From: Pedobacter soli
GTDB taxonomy: Bacteria; Bacteroidota; Bacteroidia; Sphingobacteriales; Sphingobacteriaceae
Reading direction: 5' to 3'
DNA: 64,000 nucleotides
Assembly: GCF_900101435.1 (NCBI RefSeq)
Contig: NZ_FMZH01000006.1
Location: forward strand, 2,902 to 66,901
Shown: one piece after another, positions 58,678 through 64,000 of the stretch
Layout: each line of letters begins with the position of its first letter
Numbering within the stretch: the first letter of the stretch is position 1
Translations under genes and position numbers: made by a program
The notes under the pieces: model-generated
Database searches by the model: none
Told to the model about the DNA's origin: nothing
The model's input: only the letters and a program-made list of their open reading frames with translations

Positions 58678-61600
58678 TTATAGAGAGATATTAATTCCCG
58701 CTACAAATGATCGCGGTCTTGGGTAGGCACTAAAATCTACACCTGGTGTAAGCGCATTATCAATAACACTAACCTCCGGATCGTAACCCGAATATTTGGT
58801 AAATACATGCAGGTTATAAGCGGTAACATATATTCTGGCATTGGCTAGTTTAACCTTTTCGAGCCATCTTTTCGGGAAAGTATACCCCAGGTTTACATTG
58901 CTTATGCGCAGAAAAGAACCATCTTCAATTAGGCTGTCGTACATACGTCCGCTGGTATTACCCAGTATAGATGCAACCGAGTTTTTACCCTGGTTAAGTG
59001 CTGTCAGCTCTGCCGGATCGGTAACCACCTGCCCTGCTGCATTAATGGTCCTCCATCTGTCGGCCTGAAAAGCCAGGTTATTGCTAAAATCGCTGGCAAT
59101 GGCTAAGTTATTCTTAACATTGGCATTAAAAATTTTGTTGCCCTGGGTAAAGTTCAGGAATATGCTTAAATCAAAACCTTTATAGGCAAAAGTGTTGTTA
59201 ATACCTCCCGAAAATTTAGGATTGGCATTGCCAATGATAGTACGATCGGCATCAGTAATTTTTCCATCGCCGTTAAGGTCTTTAAATTTAATGTAGCCCG
59301 GTTGTACAGCAATAGCATCTTGAACAACTCCCGGCTTTAAGCTGTAAGTTTTAGCTGTAGCATCGTAATTAAAATCGCTTACCTGGTAAAGTCCGTCCTG
59401 CTGGTAACCAAACATGGTACCTACCGGCTGCCCAACCTGTAAAATGTAATCCTGATAGCTGTTGTTGTAGCTGCTGGTGATTAACGAATTTTCGCCATCG
59501 CTTAATTTCAACACTTTGGTTTTATTGAATGTGATGTTGAAATTGGTGCTCCAGTTAAAGTCTGATTTTTTAATGTTTACGGTATTTAAGGTAAACTCTA
59601 CACCCCTGCTCGAAGTTGAGCCAATATTTTGAAACTGGCGGGTGAAACCGGCACTGGCCGGAATCCGGGTATTGTATAACAAGTCTTTAGAGCGGTTATC
59701 GAACCAATCGACAGTTAAGGCAATGCGTTGTTTTAACAAACCAATATCCAAACCAATATTGGTGGCTTTAACGGCCTCCCATTTCAGGAATGGATTGGCT
59801 AAACTATTCTGGAACACGGTTGGTAAAATACTGGTATTCGAGGCATATTGGCCGGAAGTAAAAATACCCAAAGCGGCATAATTGGCTATGCGGTTATTAC
59901 CAGAGGTCCCATAACTGGCCCTCAGTTTCAAATCAGACAGGAAGTTTAACGACTTCATGAATTGCTCTTCCGTTACCTTCCAGGCAAAAGAGCCTGAAGG
60001 AAAATAACCCCACCTGTTTTCTTCACCAAACTTAGAAGAACCATCGGCCCTTAATGTTCCGGCTAAAATATACCTGCCTTTATAGCTGTAATTGGCGCGG
60101 GTAAAGAACGACAATAGTTTATCTTCTTCGGCATAAGACGAAGGGAAAGCTGCAACGGTACCGAGGCCCAGATTATACCAACCACTATTTATATTGGGAA
60201 AATTGGTAGCACCGGCATTCACACTTTCCGAATAGTTATAAATATACTCCTGCCCTACGGTAATGTCGAATTTGTGGTCTTTACCGTAACTATCGCTATA
60301 GGTAAGCGTATTATTATAATTGAAACGATTATTAAAAGTAGTAGCTATGCCTCCTGATGCCCCTTTATTCCGGATTGCCGTAATGGATTCTGAATCGTTA
60401 AAAGTTTTATCAACCCTCGAGGTATTGGTAAAGCCTACCAAACCATTGTAGGTAAATTTATTGCTGATGGCATATCTGGCGGTAGCACTTGCATTTAACG
60501 AACGGATACGCTGATCGCGCAAACGGGTATTTACGGTTACAATCGGACTTTGAAATGCAGGGTTACCGGGATCATCCAGCGGATCTAAAACATCATCTAT
60601 TAATCCAATATCCGAAACGTTTGGCAAATTTACCGGACGGTATTGCAATAAGGTTTGTAACATGCTCAGGCGCGCATTACCACCTTCCTGGGTACCGCCC
60701 GAACCATATATTTTCTGGTTAGAATAATTAACAATCCCGTTCAGTTTTACTTTTTTACCCGGTGTATTGGTTACGGTTAATTTAGCGATATCGCGATTGG
60801 CACCGCTTTTAAGCATTAAACCATCGTTTACGTTACGCGAATAGAATAAGTTATATTTGGTATCGCCGCTACCTCCGTTTACACTGATTTTATGATACTG
60901 GCTTGAAGCAGTTCCGCCAAATATTTCATCCTGCCAGTTAATACCCTCCCTGTTTCCATAATTAGCAGCTAGCGATTCGAAAGTGCCGAAAGTGCTTAGA
61001 AACTTCTGTGCCCTGGTAGCATCACGGGTTGAGTTTTCATAAATATACAGCATATACTCGTACGGACTCAGTACCGGTAAAAACTTAGGAGCCTTTTGTA
61101 CCCCCACATAGCCATCGTAGCTAATGGTTGTTTTGCCACCTTTGGATTGTTTTGTGGTGATTAAAATTACACCATTAGCGCCCCTTGCACCGTAAACAGC
61201 TGTTGAAGCGGCATCTTTCATCACGTCAACCGATTCGATATCGGTGGGGTCTAAAAATGCCAAACCATCGGTTTGAGGCACACCATCAACCACATACAAA
61301 GGTTCGTTGCTCTGTGTAATGGACGAACCGCCACGTATTTTAATTTGAGGTGTAGAACCCGGATCGCCACTTGGCATGGTTACCTGCACACCTGCCATAC
61401 GGCCCTGCAAGGCCTGAGCAACATTGGCTACGGGTGTTTTTGCAATCTCCGCTCCTTTTAATGATGATATGGCTCCGGTTAAATCTTTACGCTGAACGGT
61501 TTGTCCGTAACCGATAACCACTACATCATTCAGGTTGTTTACATCATCCTGCAGTTTTGCATCAATAGTAGTGCGACCGTTTATTTTTTGTTCGACTGTT

Positions 61601-61830
61601 TTTGTTCCCAGGTAACTAAAAACCAATACGGCATCGGATTTAACGCTGATTTGATAGGTGCCTGAATTAGAAGAAACCGTGACATTTTTAGTTCCTTTTT
61701 CTGTAATTGTAGCACCGGGAATGGGTTGGTTGGTTCCATCTCTTACCACACCTTTTACGGTGACTACATTTTGGGCCTGTAATCCTTTAAAAAAGCAGAG
61801 TAAGCCGATTAATATGATAATTCTTTTCAT
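58678..61830 (-). CDS. SusC/RagA TonB-linked outer membrane protein (locus 2)
   Basis: 1050 residues. Signal peptide (MKRIIILIGLLCFFKGLQAQ), then directly the carboxypeptidase-regulatory-like domain (VTVKGVVRDGTNQPIPGATITEKG), plug (VVVIGYGQTVQRKDLTGAISSLKG; ARGANGVILITTKQSKGG) and barrel ending RSFVAGINISL. No STN domain, in contrast to the locus 1 SusC; this fits control by a hybrid two-component regulator rather than by FecR. First gene of locus 2. Confidence 0.96.
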   Translation of the reverse strand: MKRIIILIGLLCFFKGLQAQNVVTVKGVVRDGTNQPIPGATITEKGTKNVTVSSNSGTYQISVKSDAVLVFSYLGTKTVEQKINGRTTIDAKLQDDVNNLNDVVVIGYGQTVQRKDLTGAISSLKGAEIAKTPVANVAQALQGRMAGVQVTMPSGDPGSTPQIKIRGGSSITQSNEPLYVVDGVPQTDGLAFLDPTDIESVDVMKDAASTAVYGARGANGVILITTKQSKGGKTTISYDGYVGVQKAPKFLPVLSPYEYMLYIYENSTRDATRAQKFLSTFGTFESLAANYGNREGINWQDEIFGGTASSQYHKISVNGGSGDTKYNLFYSRNVNDGLMLKSGANRDIAKLTVTNTPGKKVKLNGIVNYSNQKIYGSGGTQEGGNARLSMLQTLLQYRPVNLPNVSDIGLIDDVLDPLDDPGNPAFQSPIVTVNTRLRDQRIRSLNASATARYAISNKFTYNGLVGFTNTSRVDKTFNDSESITAIRNKGASGGIATTFNNRFNYNNTLTYSDSYGKDHKFDITVGQEYIYNYSESVNAGATNFPNINSGWYNLGLGTVAAFPSSYAEEDKLLSFFTRANYSYKGRYILAGTLRADGSSKFGEENRWGYFPSGSFAWKVTEEQFMKSLNFLSDLKLRASYGTSGNNRIANYAALGIFTSGQYASNTSILPTVFQNSLANPFLKWEAVKATNIGLDIGLLKQRIALTVDWFDNRSKDLLYNTRIPASAGFTRQFQNIGSTSSRGVEFTLNTVNIKKSDFNWSTNFNITFNKTKVLKLSDGENSLITSSYNNSYQDYILQVGQPVGTMFGYQQDGLYQVSDFNYDATAKTYSLKPGVVQDAIAVQPGYIKFKDLNGDGKITDADRTIIGNANPKFSGGINNTFAYKGFDLSIFLNFTQGNKIFNANVKNNLAIASDFSNNLAFQADRWRTINAAGQVVTDPAELTALNQGKNSVASILGNTSGRMYDSLIEDGSFLRISNVNLGYTFPKRWLEKVKLANARIYVTAYNLHVFTKYSGYDPEVSVIDNALTPGVDFSAYPRPRSFVAGINISL

Positions 61831-62018
61831 TTTTTGGTTTTGGTTAGTTGTAAAAGTCTGCTTAAAGCATATGAGCTGATGCGCATAGTTAGGTGATTCT
61901 TCTTTTCATGATCTCCTGCTGCTGTCTGGTTAGTTGTTTTTTTAGTTTGTTTCAGGTTATATCTTTATCTGGTTAAATCAACGGAAACGAATTTAGCAAT
62001 CGGGGTAAAAAAGGAGTT

Positions 62019-62048
62019 TCAAATTTGTTTAAAATACTATCAAATTTG
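62019..62048. promoter_or_regulatory. candidate HTCS/AraC-type operator upstream of susC
   Basis: TCAAATTTG at 62019-62027 and again at 62040-62048, start-to-start 21 bp, i.e. two helical turns. This is the usual arrangement of half-sites for AraC-type activators. Located 189 bases before the susC ATG. AT-rich, so chance is possible. Confidence 0.4.
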
Positions 62049-62229
62049 ACTAATACCGCCAAATTAACACGTATCAGGCACTTTTAATAACAAAATGAGC
62101 AAGAAATAAATTATTTTTTTACTGAAATATATAGCCGTATAAATACTACAAAAAAGAAATTACCGGTATTATTGGCTGGATGTTGAACTGTTTTAATGTG
62201 CTTTATCACATCAGACATTGGTAGTATGG

Positions 62230-62272
62230 GCATTGCAAATGCACTTCTCAATAATCCTCGTTGCAAACGAGG
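62230..62272. repeat. composite two-hairpin element, copy 2
   Basis: GCATT-GCA-AATGC (62230-62242), linker ACTTCTCAATAAT, CCTCGTT-GCA-AACGAGG (62256-62272), then ACTATA. Confidence 0.8.
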
Positions 62273-62434
62273 ACTATACCTATTCGTCATTGCCAGCTTG
62301 ATCCGATAGCTATCGGATGGCAATCTTTATATAGAAAGCAGATTAATGAACCATGTAAAGGCTTTATTTTCCTTTGGAACAACGGGGATGCCTGAGATTA
62401 GCGATTTTATCGCTGAAGAATGAGTTAATGGAAT

Positions 62435-62479
62435 GTGCATTGCAAATGCACTTCTCAATAATCCTCGTTACAAACGAGG
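62435..62479. repeat. composite two-hairpin element, copy 3
   Basis: GTGCATT-GCA-AATGCAC (62435-62451), linker TTCTCAATAAT, CCTCGTT-ACA-AACGAGG (62463-62479), then ACTATA. A further single hairpin CCCTCG...CGAGGG lies at 62505-62523, just after the ROK gene, followed by CTATAG. AGCGAT-TTT-ATCGCT at 62400-62414 recalls hairpin 1 of copy 1. Confidence 0.8.
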
Positions 62480-62538
62480 ACTATATGGATACAAAGAAGA
62501 ATAGCCCTCGCTGCACACGAGGGCTATAGTATTAAATT

Positions 62539-63486
62539 TTACGTGGTTAGGTAATCGAATGCTTTAAATTTTTGAAAAACGTTGGCGGCACAGCCCAGTA
62601 AGCCTGCCTTGTTGCCCAACTTGGCCGGAACAACCAATGCATGGAGTGAGGCCACCGGAACGGCTAATGTCTTGATCCTCCGTTCTATTTCCCTGGTGTA
62701 AAAAGCCCCGGCTTCACTTATCCCGCCGCCAATTACAATTTTTTCGGGACTAAAAATATTAATAAAACTGGTGATACCTGTAGCCAGGTAATCGAAATGT
62801 AGTTCCATTGCTTTCACTGCATACTCCTCACCTGCCAGGTACTTTTCTATGATATATCTGCCATCAACTTCATCTGTTTCGGGTATGCCCGGATGAATAA
62901 ACTGATAATGTTTCAATAATGCTGTTACCGAAGCATAGGCTTCCAAACATCCTTTGGCACCACAGGCACAAGCTAAACCATTGTGCTGTACAATAATGTG
63001 TCCTAGTTCTGTTCCCCTGTTTCTAAACCCGCCGTACAGTTTATTATCAATCATCACCGCGCCTCCTATTCCTGTACCAACAGTAAGAAAAACCACATCG
63101 CTACAATCTTTGGCTGCACCAAAGCTCATTTCGCCAAGGCCCATTAAATTGGCATCATTATCCATGATAATGTTATAACGGGTTACATCCTGCAAAATTT
63201 CGCCCAGGGCCAGTTGTTTAAAGCCCGGTAAATTATCGGCACCGGCAATAATTTTGTTGTTATATATCGTACCCGGAAATCCTATTCCAACACCGAGAAT
63301 AGGTTGTTTAACTTTCGAAGCGCAGGTTTGGATCGCCTCTACAATAAGCGCAATAATTGCACCCTGTGTTTTGGCCTTTTTAAGCGAAATCAGTGTGGAA
63401 TATAAAATTTCTCCCTGCTGGTTTACCACACCGCATTTGAGCGATGAGCCACCAACATCAATCCCAATCGCATAAGATTGGTCCAT
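62539..63486 (-). CDS. ROK family sugar kinase (glucokinase-like)
   Basis: About 315 residues from the ATG at 63486 (MDQSYAIGIDVGG); an ATG eight codons upstream is possible. N-terminal ATP motif IGIDVGGSSLKCG; catalytic Asp in IIMDNDANLMGLGE; TVGTGIGGAVMIDN; ROK zinc motif CACGAKGCLEAYAS with the upstream His of ELGHIIVQHN; late IVIGGGISEAG. No DNA-binding domain, so a kinase rather than a repressor. Probably phosphorylates glucose, N-acetylglucosamine or a related hexose. Upstream of and on the same strand as SusCD locus 2; may serve its sugar product. Confidence 0.94.
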   Translation of the reverse strand: MDQSYAIGIDVGGSSLKCGVVNQQGEILYSTLISLKKAKTQGAIIALIVEAIQTCASKVKQPILGVGIGFPGTIYNNKIIAGADNLPGFKQLALGEILQDVTRYNIIMDNDANLMGLGEMSFGAAKDCSDVVFLTVGTGIGGAVMIDNKLYGGFRNRGTELGHIIVQHNGLACACGAKGCLEAYASVTALLKHYQFIHPGIPETDEVDGRYIIEKYLAGEEYAVKAMELHFDYLATGITSFINIFSPEKIVIGGGISEAGAFYTREIERRIKTLAVPVASLHALVVPAKLGNKAGLLGCAANVFQKFKAFDYLTT

Positions 63487-63887
63487 GTTGGCATTGTTTA
63501 AAGTTATCATTTGTTTGAGGTTTTAGTCTTAGTTTATTCAGTCTGCCTGCCAGCTCACAACATTTTCTAATTCAATCGGCATGCTTATCATACTTATTAA
63601 ATTGGTGGCATAATCATCCTTTTTAATCCGGGCTAAAAATAAAATGTAGTGTGCATTGAGGCCTTAGGTTTCGGCTTAAAATATTTTAACATTGGCTAGT
63701 GTTCCCCTCAATACCTTCCAGAAAATACGATTTCATTTCGAATACATTAAACAACTGCTAAAAATGATGTTTTAACCAAATTCAAAATATTTCTGGTAAA
63801 AATCAAAAGTGTTTGTGTCCGGATGCTCCTAATTTCACAATTATAAAACAATTATCAACAAATATCAAAGATTCAAACCTTAACACA
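63487..63887. other. intergenic between divergent genes
   Basis: 401 AT-rich bases between the ROK gene and a plus-strand gene. I see no repeats or structured elements and no clean promoter match. Confidence 0.4.
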
Positions 63888-64000
63888 ATGAAAAAAGCTT
63901 TTTGCTTAATAATGCTGGCCACTACACTTTTATTAAACAGCTATGCTGTGCCTGTACAAAACGATCCACCAGCCAGCTGGCTTAAAAAAACTACTGATGT
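63888..64000 (+). CDS. secreted protein, N-terminal fragment cut by the window end
   Basis: ATG at 63888 opens a frame that continues to the window end (37 residues seen). It encodes a signal peptide (MKKAFCLIMLATTLLLNSYA) then VPVQNDPPASWLKKTTD. Divergent from the ROK kinase gene and next to a sulfatase-bearing SusCD locus, so a secreted carbohydrate-active enzyme or related protein is plausible, but the visible part shows no domain. Confidence 0.7.
   Translation, partial: MKKAFCLIMLATTLLLNSYAVPVQNDPPASWLKKTTD

Larger units (their letters stand above)
61831..62538. other. long intergenic region upstream of susC locus 2
   Basis: 708 bases. Holds the probable susC regulatory region (paired CAAATTTG sites), a GATCCGATAGCTATCGGATGG palindrome near 62300 (also at 1231), and two copies of the composite hairpin element. 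An in-frame reading at 62111-62323 is repeat-derived and not supported as a gene. Confidence 0.6.

Noticed and set aside
62111..62323. 70-codon frame upstream of susC
   Set aside because: Covers a composite hairpin repeat and the GATCCGATAGCTATCGGAT palindrome; no protein features.

Overview
The window looks like a chromosomal segment of a Sphingobacteriaceae bacterium (Bacteroidota), closest in style to Pedobacter. Evidence: two SusC/SusD loci, an ECF sigma/FecR pair, a hybrid two-component regulator, a fused MurF-alanine racemase, promoters of the TTG-N19-TAnnTTTG type, little Shine-Dalgarno signal and AT-rich leaders. No plasmid, phage or transposase gene is visible.

Layout. 1-2200: gene-free block of interspersed repeats. 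2272-8767 (minus): TetR-controlled RND efflux operon (tetR, membrane fusion protein, RND pump, outer membrane factor) with candidate TetR operators. 8768-9608: hairpin repeat array. 9609-14720 (minus): an NAD(P)-binding protein, then trpD-trpF-trpB-trpA. Ahead of trpD lies a transcription attenuator: a 17-residue leader peptide with three consecutive Trp codons followed by an intrinsic terminator. 14736-26787: mostly single housekeeping genes (Kir-type K+ channel, esterase, SDR, recR, Na+/solute symporter, LOG protein, a tandem pair of unknown membrane-anchored proteins, ArsC-like protein, DUF502 protein, murF-alr, recX).

26882-36046: a tRNA-Gly/tRNA-Leu pair occurs twice, about 3.88 kb apart. 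The tRNA-Leu 3' flank recurs twice more without a tRNA (36011 and 49549). The genes between these copies are accessory: oxidoreductases, AraC regulators, a GNAT enzyme, a flavin amine oxidase and a chromate transporter. 36311-39555: small HTH/coiled-coil protein, DUF92 membrane protein, PAS histidine kinase.

39642-49424 (minus): SusCD locus 1, run by an ECF sigma factor and FecR; its SusC has an STN signalling domain, and it carries a TlpA-like thioredoxin and an alpha/beta hydrolase. 49709-61830 (minus): SusCD locus 2, with SusC lacking STN, SusD with an unusual inserted repeat module, one sulfatase and a hybrid two-component regulator. Between sulfatase and regulator lies an array of 28 short dyads (GTTCNGAAC) at 21-22 bp spacing. 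62539-63486: ROK sugar kinase. 63888-end: start of a secreted protein cut by the window.

Most noteworthy: the trp attenuator, the 28-copy dyad array, structure-conserved intergenic hairpin families with compensatory stem changes, and the scattered tRNA-Leu flank copies.
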